64,000 nucleotides of DNA from Pseudoprimorskyibacter insulae (GTDB lineage: Bacteria; Pseudomonadota; Alphaproteobacteria; Rhodobacterales; Rhodobacteraceae): assembly GCF_900302505.1 (NCBI RefSeq), contig NZ_OMOJ01000008.1:43373-107372 (forward strand), given 5' to 3'. Made by a program: the position numbers and the translations under genes. How positions within the stretch are numbered: the stretch's first letter is position 1; the number at the start of each line of letters is the position of its first letter. This document shows, one piece after another, positions 29,040 through 36,645 of this stretch. Under the pieces are notes generated by a model. The model was not told the origin of the DNA. It did no database searches and saw only the letters and a list, made by a program, of their open reading frames with translations.

Positions 29040-29622
29040 TTACAGGATGAAATCGCTCGAGGTCAGGGCGATGTTGCCTGCCAGCAAAATCGCGAAGTCA
29101 TCGCCGCCACCGTCGACGTCACCGACCAGCAGCGTGTTGCCGCCGATGAACGAATAGGCCAGCGTACCGCCGCCCGTGGTCGCACCCGCGCCAAGGAAGA
29201 CGAAGGCATTGTCGCCCGCCAGATTGGCATTCGCGTCCACTCCCTTCAGGTTGATGATGTCCCCATCGGCTTGGCTGAAGTCCATGATCGTGTCACGGGC
29301 GGTCGAGGTTGTGGTACTGTCGGTCGCGCTTGCGTAGACAAAGTAGTCTGCATCCGCGCCACCATAGAGCACATCCTTGCTGCCGCCGCCTGCGATCACG
29401 TCGGACCCATCGTTGCCTTCAAGCGTTTCCGACCCGCTGGCACCGACGATGATATCATCGGTGGCTGTGCAGGTATTGGTCGTCTTGAGGAAGCGGTCGC
29501 CATCGGTGGTTCGGAACACCTCGATCCGGTTGGTGGCCACACCCGAGAAGTGATCATCGATGATCAGTTTCCCGGTGCCGCCATCCTCTTCGACGATCAA
29601 CTGATCGCCCGACCGGCGGAAG
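29040..29622 (-). pseudogene. C-terminal remnant of an RTX calcium-binding protein, 5' truncated by an IS
   Basis: About 194 residues of RTX sequence remain: a strand region FRRSGDQLIVEEDGGTGKL, nonapeptide-like GNDGSDVIAGGGSKDVLYGGADADYF, and the C-terminal tail region ARDTIMDFSQADGDIINLKGVDAN, which resembles the M10/serralysin-type C-terminal. The reading frame continues a few codons into the terminal repeat of the IS3-family element at 29623 and has no proper start; the apparent ATG at 29636 lies inside the IS. No matching N-terminal coding sequence is seen on the far side of the IS nest, so the gene has probably lost its 5' part by IS-mediated deletion. Confidence 0.75.
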
Positions 29623-29684
29623 TGAAGTGGTGCCATCTTTTCGGACAGGTTCGCAGCGTTTCTAAGGTTTATCGGATTTAGGTT

Positions 29685-30466
29685 TCATGCTGCTTTCCGC
29701 TCTTCCAAGCCCGCCCAATATGCGTCGTCGGGCGTCTGCCGATCAAGTGCGGAATGAGGCCGCTCGGTGTTGTAGAATGCCATCCAGTCCTTGATGACGC
29801 GTCGAGCCTGAAAGCCGTCGGCGATCTCTTCGAGATAGATCGCCTCCTGCTTCAACGACCGCCACAGACGTTCGATGAAGATGTTGTCGAGGTATCTACC
29901 TCGACCGTCCATCGAGATGCGCACGCCCGCGTGAGTCAGCGTGGTGATCCAGGCCGCCCCGGTGAACTGGCTGCCCTGATCCGTGTTCATGATCTCGGGC
30001 GGGCCGTGTTTGGCGATAGTCTCGTTCAAAGCTTCAACACAGAAGTCCGCGTGCATTGTGTTTGACAGCCGCCAACTCAGCACCTTGCGTGTGGCCCAAT
30101 CCATGATGGCGACCAGATACAGGAACCCGTTGCGCACCTGCACAAAGGTGATGTCGGCGCACCAGGCCTGATTGGGTCGGTCGATCTGCATCTTCCGCAG
30201 CAGATACGGGAAGACTGGATGCTGAGGATGCGGCTGGCTGGTCCGAGGGCGCTTGTAGATCGCCGCCAGGCCCATCTTGGCCATCAATCGCCTGACGCGA
30301 TGACGCCCGACAACCTTGCCGCCTCTTCGTAGATAAGCGGCGATCTGACGGCTGCCGAAGAACGGATACTGGGTGAAGACCCGATCAATCTCTTTCATCA
30401 TCGCCAGCGTGTCCGTGTCGATCCCGACCGGGATGTAGTAGAACGCCGACCGCGACAGCTGCACCA
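29685..30466 (-). pseudogene. IS3-family transposase orfB of the outer element (5' part displaced by IS insertion)
   Basis: rve-type DDE integrase. The visible part starts at KLVQLSRSAFYYIPVG and includes PNQAWCADITFVQ (first Asp), MNTDQGSQFTG (second Asp) and RLWRSLKQEAIYLEE (Glu region), ending ERKAA. The N-terminal codons lie at 32566-32605 on the other side of the inserted IS. Joining the two across the GTTT duplication restores a continuous frame reading MIQRDHPDLSISQQC-KLVQLS. As it stands the frame is broken. Confidence 0.85.
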
Positions 30467-30496
30467 GTTTTGACCTGCCCCCCGATGGTCCCTCAT

Positions 30497-31217
30497 TCAT
30501 AACGAGAGTCTGCGGGTCTGGTTTTCATAATCTTGGGTTTCGGTTTGGGCAAGCGCGCCGGGCGCGGAGCCCTCAAATTGCTCAAGCGTCCGGCGCGCTT
30601 CTGCGGGCGTTTTGTTGCCAAGCGACGAGTGCGATCTGACATTGTTGTCGTCGTATCGCCAGAGCGCCAGCTTTCGGCGTGCATCGTCCAGGCTGTCAAA
30701 CATCTCCTCGTTCAAGAGCTCGTCGCGGAGGCTGCCGTTGAATGACTCGATGAAGGCGTTCTGCTGCGGCTTGCCCGGATCGATGTAATGCCAGTCCACG
30801 CCATTGTCGTTCGCCCATTTCAGGATCGCGCGACTTGTGAACTCCGTCCCGTTGTCACTGACAATGCTGGCCGGCCTACCATAGATGCGCACCAGGGCAT
30901 CCAGTTCCCGCGCCACCCGTGCGCCCGAGATGCTCGTGTCAGCCACCAGGCACAGGTTCTCGCGGCAGCAATCATCGTTCACCGCCAGGATGCGGAACCG
31001 ACGGGACGCGCCGAACGTGTCGGACAGGAAGTCCAGCGACCAGCGCTTGCCAAGTCTCAGCGCCTTCGGCATCGGCGTCCGCGAGCCGCGCGCCCGTTTC
31101 CGGCCACGCCGCCGCCGGACGCCCAGCTTCTCCTCGGTGTACAGCCGATAGAGCTTCTTGTGGTTCATGATCATTCCCTTGCGCTCCAGCATCACCCCGA
31201 TCCGGCGATAGCCGAAC
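30497..31217 (-). pseudogene. IS407-type transposase orfB, 5' truncated
   Basis: Integrase core with [20 protein letters not shown] (first Asp), [13 protein letters not shown] (second Asp) and [23 protein letters not shown] (Glu), ending in QTRRLSL. The frame enters at [15 protein letters not shown], so the first roughly 60 residues of a normal orfB are missing, replaced by the end of the innermost IS. Codons before FGYRR come from that IS and are not native. Confidence 0.82.
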
Positions 31218-31279
31218 TGAGGTGCCCGTAGATTTGTAGACGCTTTGCTTGGTAATTTTGGAACCAAGGAGAGAGACAA

Positions 31280-31561
31280 ATGTCAGCGCAAAATCGGTTC
31301 AGCGACGAGTTCAAGAAGGATGCAGTCAGCCAAGTTGTCGACCGAGGCTATTCAGTAGCTGAGGTGGCTGAGCGGCTTGGGGTGAGCAACAAGTCGATCT
31401 ACACGTGGAAGGCCCAGTTCGCGAAGCCGGGCAACGCGCGCGAACGTGAGGATGAACAGGCGGCTGAGATCCGACGGTTGAAGCGGGAATTGGCGCGGGT
31501 CACTGAAGAGCGCAACATCCTAAAAAAGGCAACGGCGTACTTCGCTCGCGAGTCCCAATGA
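31280..31561 (+). CDS. IS3-family (IS51-type) transposase orfA
   Basis: 93 residues: N-terminal HTH ([39 protein letters not shown]) and a C-terminal leucine-zipper region ([28 protein letters not shown]). A slippery A6G tract at about 31522 is the usual site for programmed frameshifting to make the OrfAB transposase. The stop overlaps the orfB start (ATGA). Confidence 0.9.
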   Translation: MSAQNRFSDEFKKDAVSQVVDRGYSVAEVAERLGVSNKSIYTWKAQFAKPGNAREREDEQAAEIRRLKRELARVTEERNILKKATAYFARESQ

Positions 31562-32435
31562 AGTACGCCTTCATCCGGGCGCATCGCGCGGAGTTCAGTA
31601 TCCGGGCCATGTGCCGGGTGCTGCGGGTCCATTTCAGCGGATTCTATGCCTGGCTTCGAGAGCCGCTGAGCCTTCGGGCCCAGGAAGATGTCCGCCAGAC
31701 GGAGCTGCTCCGGCAGGCTTGGCAAGAGAGCGGTAAGGTCTATGGCTACCGCAAACTGTGCGATGACCTTCGCGACCAAGGAGAACGTATCTCGGAGAAC
31801 CGGGCGGCGCGGCTGGCTTCCCTAGCCGGTGTGGCCGTCCACATAGGTTACCGACGTCGTCCCGGGCGCTATGGCGGCAAGCTCGCTGTCGTGGCGGAGA
31901 ACAAGCTTGAGCAATGTTTCGAGGCGTCAGCCCCGGACCAGACCTGGGTGACCGACATCACCTACATCCGAACTCACGAGGGCTGGTTGTATCTCTGCGT
32001 CGTCATCGACCTGTTCTCACGCCGCGTGATCGGCTGGTCGGCCCAATCTAGGATGACAACGGATCTCGTCTTACAAGCCCTGCTCATGGCGATCTGGCGT
32101 CGAAAGCCTTCAGACAAGGTCAAACTCCATTCGGATCAGGGCTCGCAGTTTACCAGCCGAGAGTGCAGACCTTCCTTCATCAACACAATCTGGAAGCCAG
32201 TATGAGCCGGCGCGGCAATTGCCATGACAGAGCAGTGGCCGAAAGTTTCTTCCAGCTGCTAAAGCGAGAGCGGATCAGGCGGAAAACCTATCTAACACGC
32301 GATGACGCGCGGCGGGGCGTGTTCGAATACATCGAGATGTTCTACAACCCCAAACGCAAGCACACCAACAACGGCATGCTGTCGCCCGTTGACTTCGAGA
32401 TTAGACAGCAGAAACTGAAACAGGCAGGTGTCTAG
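31558..32435 (+). pseudogene. IS3-family (IS51-type) transposase orfB with a single-base frameshift
   Basis: Integrase core with TWVTDITYIRTHEGWLYLCVV (first Asp) and KLHSDQGSQFTSRE (second Asp). The frame then breaks near 32164 and continues in the next frame as QTFLHQHNLEASMSRRGNCHDRAVAESFF, which holds the catalytic Glu. The expected codons TGG CAG read TGCAG here, so one G is missing. The copy is probably inactive unless the base call is wrong. Confidence 0.85.
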
Positions 32436-32453
32436 GAAACTAGGGGCACCTCA

Positions 32454-32497
32454 ATCACCCCGATGATCTGCGCCTCGGTGAAACACCTCTTTCGCAT
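32454..32497 (-). pseudogene. Start of IS407-type orfA (about 15 codons)
   Basis: On the minus strand an AAAGGAG ribosome site is followed by ATG and MRKRCFTEAQIIGVI, the canonical opening of IS407-group orfA. It is then cut by the end of the innermost IS. It shows that the inner element once had a complete orfA. Confidence 0.8.
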
Positions 32498-32634
32498 TCG
32501 TTTGCTCCTTCAAAAGGTTGAGCAAACTCTACATCAGAACGAGGGAAGTTTCGGGGGGCAGGTCAGTTTGCATTGCTGACTGATACTCAGATCTGGGTGA
32601 TCCCGCTGTATCATCGAACGCTTCTTTGCTGGGC

Positions 32635-32910
32635 TCACCTTTCGAGCCCTTCCGACAAAAAATCATTCTCGACCGCCAGCCTCCCGATCTTGGCGTGCAG
32701 CTCTTTTACCTCCGCTTCTGTTGGGCCGTTCTGCTTGCCGCCCGAAAACACATCCGCCATCCCATCGATGGCTTGCCGCTTCCATGTGCTGACTTGGTTT
32801 GGGTGCAATTGATGCTTCGCGGCAATCTCTTGCACGGTCTTATCGCCACGCAGCGCTTCCAACGCCACCTTGGCCTTAAACTGATCTGTAAAGTTCCGGC
32901 GCTTTGCCAT
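32635..32910 (-). CDS. IS3-family transposase orfA of the outer element
   Basis: 91 residues. HTH region RRNFTDQFKAKVALEALRGDKTVQEIAAKHQLHPNQVSTWKRQAIDGM, then a coiled-coil end (EVKELHAKIGRLAVENDFLSEGLER). This opening is typical of the IS3 subgroup. Its orfB partner starts just downstream (ATG at about 32603 on the minus strand) before being split by the inner IS. Confidence 0.9.
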   Translation of the reverse strand: MAKRRNFTDQFKAKVALEALRGDKTVQEIAAKHQLHPNQVSTWKRQAIDGMADVFSGGKQNGPTEAEVKELHAKIGRLAVENDFLSEGLER

Positions 32911-32976
32911 TCTCGTATCCCTTCAAAGGTTTGGGATACACCTTAGCTGACTGTCCAGTTTTCTGGGACCACTTCA

Positions 32977-33389
32977 GTGGCGGATCAAGTCAACAAAACC
33001 GAGCCCAAACCGAGGTTGGGTATTCCTGCCTTTTTCCGTTACAGAATCGCTTAACGCATCAAGGGTTTAGACCATTCACGCCACATGAAATGTCGTGTCG
33101 ATACGATCAATTGCGGCAAGTTGAACGCGCAAGCGACTGATAATATTAACACTCTATGAACGTAAAAATGTCATAAGCTTTGGCTGAATCGTTTTATTGC
33201 ACACAATCCAAAGACGATCCGCAATTTCGACGTTTCGTCAAATAAGATGCAGAAAACTGAAATTTCCCCCTTATTGAAACCCGCGCTAGGCACCATCTGA
33301 CGCAGTTTTTCACCGTCGCCGAATTCGGTAACTGGTGAAAACCGTCAATCCACCAAGTTTATCGTGAGAGTCGTATAGGGAAGACGCCC
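32977..33389. other. Non-coding stretch between the IS nest and paaR
   Basis: About 410 bp, AT-richer than the flanks, with no ORF that resembles a protein. I see no clear terminator with a U-tract for paaR here. It may be sequence left between the RTX gene and the paa genes after rearrangement. Confidence 0.5.
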
Positions 33390-33986
33390 CTACACCCCTT
33401 GGACGCCCTTCAGGGTCATATCAGACACAAGCCGCGCGTAGTCTTCGCGCGCCTCTGGGCCCGCGCCGGTGTTCCACATGTAGTACCAGTTCAGCATGCC
33501 AAAAACCGACATTGTGACGGAGCGTAGTTTTTCGCCATCCTTGCCCAGAACATCTGGCGCGGTGTCGCGGATGATGTCCGAGACGAACACCACCATATCG
33601 CGCTGATAGGTGCGCAGGATGCGTTGCTGATCGGGGGGCAGTTTGCTGACGCCATTGATCTGAACGCGGTGTTCGTGATCGGCCCCGCGATAGGCTTGCA
33701 GGATTTCATGGATCACCCGGCGCAGCCGTTCCGCCGGATCGGCCCCCGTCAGATCCAACTCACACACCCGGTCGCGCAGCATCCGCAGATAGGTTTCAAG
33801 GATGTCGAACAGGATCGCATCCTTGCTGGTGTAATAGTGGTAGATGTTGGCCTTCGAAATCCCGCATTCCTTGGCCAACATCGTCATGGACGCCCGATCA
33901 AAGCCTTCGATTGAAAAGATCTTGGCCGCAGATTTCAGGATCTGTTCGCGTTTTTGATCGTGGTCGCTGGCGATGGTACGGGCCAA
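33390..33986 (-). CDS. paaR: TetR family repressor PaaR
   Basis: 198-residue TetR regulator: N-terminal HTH with REQILKSAAKIFSIEGFDRASMTMLAKECGISKANIYHYYTSKDAILF, then an all-helical ligand domain. It lies 4 bp downstream of paaK in the paaG-I-K-R group. TetR-type PaaR proteins in beta- and alphaproteobacteria repress phenylacetate genes and respond to phenylacetyl-CoA. A fitting palindrome lies between paaG and paaZ. The name is assigned from position and family. Confidence 0.85.
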   Translation of the reverse strand: MARTIASDHDQKREQILKSAAKIFSIEGFDRASMTMLAKECGISKANIYHYYTSKDAILFDILETYLRMLRDRVCELDLTGADPAERLRRVIHEILQAYRGADHEHRVQINGVSKLPPDQQRILRTYQRDMVVFVSDIIRDTAPDVLGKDGEKLRSVTMSVFGMLNWYYMWNTGAGPEAREDYARLVSDMTLKGVQGV

Positions 33987-33990
33987 GGGC

Positions 33991-35301
33991 TTATTCCTTG
34001 CTGCGGTTGTCTTTGACGCGCACGGCCTTGCCTTCGGACCGGGCCACAGCGCCCGGATCTCCTACGACAATTTCAGTGCTAACGCCAACAACGTCCTTGA
34101 TCCGCTTGGTCAGCATCCGCGCGGCGGCGGTTTTGCTGGCCTCATCGGCCATCGTTGGCAAAGCTTCGACATAGACGCGCATCGCATCCAGACGGCCCGA
34201 GGTATAAAGCTCGATCTGGAAATGCGGCGACAGACCGCCCGTCGCCAATAGCTGTTCCTCGATCTGGGTCGGGAAGACGTTGACGCCGCGCAGGATCATC
34301 ATGTCATCGCTGCGGCCGGTGATCTTGGCCATCCGGCGCATCGACCGGGCCGTTCCGGGCAGAAGGCGCGTCAGATCGCGGGTGCGGTAGCGGATCATCG
34401 GCAGGCCCTCTTTGGTGAGGGTGGTAAAGACCAGCTCGCCTTCCTCGCCATCGGGCAGGACCTCGCCCGTGACCGGATCAATGATCTCGGGGAAGAAGTG
34501 GTCTTCCCAGATGACCGGGCCATCCTTGGTTTCGACGCATTCGTTCGCCACGCCCGGCCCCATGATCTCGGACAGGCCGTAGATATCAACGGCATGCATA
34601 TCAAAGGCGGCTTCCACCTCTTTGCGCATCGCATCGGTCCACGGCTCGGCCCCGAAGATGCCAACGTTGAGCGAGCTTTCGCGCGGATCGAGGCCCATCT
34701 TGTGAAACTGCTCAAGGATATTGAGCATGTAGGACGGCGTCACCATGATCGTGGACGGTTTGAAATCGGTGATCAGTTTCACCTGACGCTCTGTCTGACC
34801 GCCCGAGACCGGCACAACCGTCGCGCCCAGCCGTTCGGCCCCGTAATGCGCGCCAAGCCCGCCGGTGAACAGCCCATAGCCATAGGCGATATGCACGATG
34901 TCACCGGGGCGCGTGCCGCTGGCCCGCATGGAGCGCGCCACCAGATCGGCCCAGCGGTCGATATCGCCCTTGGTATAGCCCACAACCGTCGGCTGGCCCG
35001 TGGTGCCGGATGAGGCATGCACGCGCACGATCTGATCGCGCGGCACAGCAAACAGGCCAAAGGGGTAATTGTCGCGCAGGTCATTTTTGTAAGTGAAGGG
35101 AAACTTCGACAGGTCCGAAAGCTGTTGCAAATCGTCGGGATGCACGCCCGCCTCATCAAAGCGCTGCTTGTACATCGGCACGTTGTCATAGGCGTGGCGC
35201 AACGACCATTTCAAACGCTCAAGCTGAAGCGAGCGGATTTCGTCAATCGAGGCGATCTCGATCGGGTCAAGGTCGGCGCGGTTGGGGGTGAGGTCTTTCA
35301 T
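33991..35301 (-). CDS. paaK: Phenylacetate-CoA ligase
   Basis: AMP-forming ligase that activates phenylacetate to phenylacetyl-CoA, the entry step. 436 residues; nucleotide motif HASSGTTGQPTVVGYT near residue 88, DIYGLSEIMGPGVANEC, and the C-terminal GRSDDMMILRGVNVFPTQIEE, all typical of PaaK. Downstream of paaI (12 bp) and upstream of paaR in one minus-strand unit. Confidence 0.96.
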   Translation of the reverse strand: MKDLTPNRADLDPIEIASIDEIRSLQLERLKWSLRHAYDNVPMYKQRFDEAGVHPDDLQQLSDLSKFPFTYKNDLRDNYPFGLFAVPRDQIVRVHASSGTTGQPTVVGYTKGDIDRWADLVARSMRASGTRPGDIVHIAYGYGLFTGGLGAHYGAERLGATVVPVSGGQTERQVKLITDFKPSTIMVTPSYMLNILEQFHKMGLDPRESSLNVGIFGAEPWTDAMRKEVEAAFDMHAVDIYGLSEIMGPGVANECVETKDGPVIWEDHFFPEIIDPVTGEVLPDGEEGELVFTTLTKEGLPMIRYRTRDLTRLLPGTARSMRRMAKITGRSDDMMILRGVNVFPTQIEEQLLATGGLSPHFQIELYTSGRLDAMRVYVEALPTMADEASKTAAARMLTKRIKDVVGVSTEIVVGDPGAVARSEGKAVRVKDNRSKE

Positions 35302-35313
35302 CGGGGGACTCTC

Positions 35314-35739
35314 TTATTCTTCGAACAACTGGCCTTTGATCGCGCGGCAAAAGCCCCGGAATTCAGCGATCAAGGTGCCATCTTGGTTTTTCACGGTCAC
35401 GTCGTAGATACCGCTGCGCCCGGTGGTCGAAACCTCGCGCGCATCGGCGGTCAGCACGTCGCCAATGCGGCCCGGTGCGATGTAGGAAATCACGTTGTGC
35501 TGGGCGACGGTGTTCTGATTGCGGCTGTTGCAGGCAAAGGCAAAGGCGCTATCGGCGAGCGTAAAAATGATCCCGCCGTGGCAAATGCCGTGGCCGTTGG
35601 CGTGGCGTGGCAGCACCTCCATGGTCATCGTTGCGCGGCCTTCGTCGACCTCGGCGATCTGCATACCAAAGCTCTGGCTGGCGCCGTCATCGCGCCACAG
35701 CGCCTCGGCGGATTTCTGGGCGCGTTCCTTGGGGGTCAT
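35314..35739 (-). CDS. paaI: Hydroxyphenylacetyl-CoA thioesterase PaaI
   Basis: 141-residue hot-dog thioesterase. Catalytic region GHGICHGGIIFTLADSAFAFACNS with the conserved Asp, and RSGIYDVTVKNQDGTLIAEFRG. It is thought to release CoA from dead-end or toxic intermediates of the pathway. It overlaps the end of paaG by 4 bp. Confidence 0.93.
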   Translation of the reverse strand: MTPKERAQKSAEALWRDDGASQSFGMQIAEVDEGRATMTMEVLPRHANGHGICHGGIIFTLADSAFAFACNSRNQNTVAQHNVISYIAPGRIGDVLTADAREVSTTGRSGIYDVTVKNQDGTLIAEFRGFCRAIKGQLFEE

Positions 35740-36527
35740 TCCCGCTCTCCGGTGAAGTTGGGTTTGCGCTTTTGCAAAAAGGCGCTGACGCCCTCGGCGT
35801 AGTCGGGGCTTTCGCCGCAGATCTTCTGGAAGCGAGCTTCCATCTCGATCTGCTCGTCAAAGCTTTGGGTGGTGGCGGCGTTGATCGCCTGCTTGGTCAG
35901 GCCAAGGCCAACGGTCGGGCCATTTGCAAATTTCTCGGCCATGGCGCGGGCGGCGGGCATCAATTCGTCATCGGGCAGCGCCTGCCAGATCAGGCCCCAA
36001 TCCTCGGCCTGTTTGGCCTTGATTGGCGTCGCGGTCAGGGCAAGCCCCTTGGCGCGGGCCGGGCCAAGCAGACGGGTCAAAGACCACGTACCGCCCGCAT
36101 CAGGCACCAGCCCGACATTGGCAAAGCTTTGAATGAACTTGGCGCTGTCGGCGGCCAAAACGATATCGCAGGCCAAGGCCACATTGGCCCCCGCGCCTGC
36201 CGCCACGCCATTCACCGCGCAGATCACCGGCAGTTCGAGCGAGCGGATCAGCGTGACCAGCGGGATGTAGAATTTCTTGAGGGTCTGGCTGAGGTCGGGC
36301 TTGCCCGTCATCTTGGCCGGATCGCGATCGCCCAGATCCTGCCCCGCACAGAAGCCGCGGCCCGTACCTGTCAGCAAAACGCAACGCGCACCATCGTCCC
36401 GCGCGGCCTCAAGGGCGGCACGCAAGGCCAGATGCATTTCGTCGTTAAAACTGTTGAGCCGATCCGGCCGATTGAGTGTAATCTCGACCCAGCCTGCGTG
36501 CTGTTGCACCAGAATCGTATCGCTCAT
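35736..36527 (-). CDS. paaG: 1,2-epoxyphenylacetyl-CoA isomerase PaaG
   Basis: Crotonase-fold enzyme converting the ring epoxide to the oxepin-CoA. 263 residues from the ATG at 36525-36527, which has GGGAGGG upstream; the longer frame runs into the intergenic operator. Oxyanion-hole segments: GRGFCAGQDLGDRD and NGVAAGAGANVALACDIVLAADSAKF. First gene of the paaG-I-K-R unit, divergent from paaZ. Confidence 0.93.
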   Translation of the reverse strand: MSDTILVQQHAGWVEITLNRPDRLNSFNDEMHLALRAALEAARDDGARCVLLTGTGRGFCAGQDLGDRDPAKMTGKPDLSQTLKKFYIPLVTLIRSLELPVICAVNGVAAGAGANVALACDIVLAADSAKFIQSFANVGLVPDAGGTWSLTRLLGPARAKGLALTATPIKAKQAEDWGLIWQALPDDELMPAARAMAEKFANGPTVGLGLTKQAINAATTQSFDEQIEMEARFQKICGESPDYAEGVSAFLQKRKPNFTGERE

Positions 36528-36570
36528 CGACGATGCCCTCCCTGTTCCTTCCGACAAGACTGTTGCGTAA

Positions 36571-36584
36571 ACCGACCGGTTGGT
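36571..36584. promoter_or_regulatory. Putative PaaR operator in the paaG/paaZ divergent promoter region
   Basis: ACCGACCGGTTGGT, a near-perfect 14-bp palindrome (one mismatched pair), 44 bp before paaG and 62 bp before paaZ. ACCGACCGGTCGGT-like palindromes are what I recall for TetR-type PaaR sites in proteobacteria. From this position one bound repressor could control both units. Confidence 0.6.
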
Positions 36585-36645
36585 CAATAAATAATTAACG
36601 CATCGGCCAAGGGGCCGGAATTTCGATTCCCGTGGGAGGACGGAC

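Larger units (their letters stand above)
31218..32453 (+). mobile_element. Innermost IS3-family element (IS51-subgroup type), 1236 bp
   Basis: Terminal inverted repeats TGAGGTGCCCGTAG (from 31218) and TGAGGTGCCCCTAG (opposite strand, ending 32453). Plus-strand orfA 31280-31561 and orfB 31558-32435. Both ends lie inside IS407-type sequence, but the flanks are not adjacent parts of that element (orfB on the left, start of orfA on the right), so roughly half a kilobase of the host IS was lost at or after insertion. Confidence 0.85.
30471..32565 (-). mobile_element. Inner IS3-family element (IS407-subgroup type), inserted in the outer orfB, itself interrupted
   Basis: Terminal inverted repeats TGACCTGCCCCCCGA at 30471 and on the opposite strand ending at 32565 (the next bases also match: TCCCTC). 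Flanked by a 4-bp target duplication GTTT (30467-30470 and 32566-32569), as usual for the IS407 group. Coding content is incomplete: a 5'-truncated orfB at 30497-31217 and only the first ~15 codons of orfA at 32454-32497. A third IS occupies 31218-32453. Confidence 0.85.
29623..32976 (-). mobile_element. Outer IS3-family element (IS3 subgroup type), interrupted by other ISs
   Basis: The ends carry imperfect inverted repeats TGAAGTGGTGCCA...GGACAG (from 29623) and, on the opposite strand, TGAAGTGGTCCCA...GGACAG (ending 32976). It holds orfA at 32635-32910 and the bulk of orfB at 29685-30466 on the minus strand. An inserted IS at 30471-32565 separates them. Without the insertion the element would be about 1.26 kb, normal for the family. 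I see no 3-bp direct repeat at its outer ends, consistent with a deletion next to it. Confidence 0.8.
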
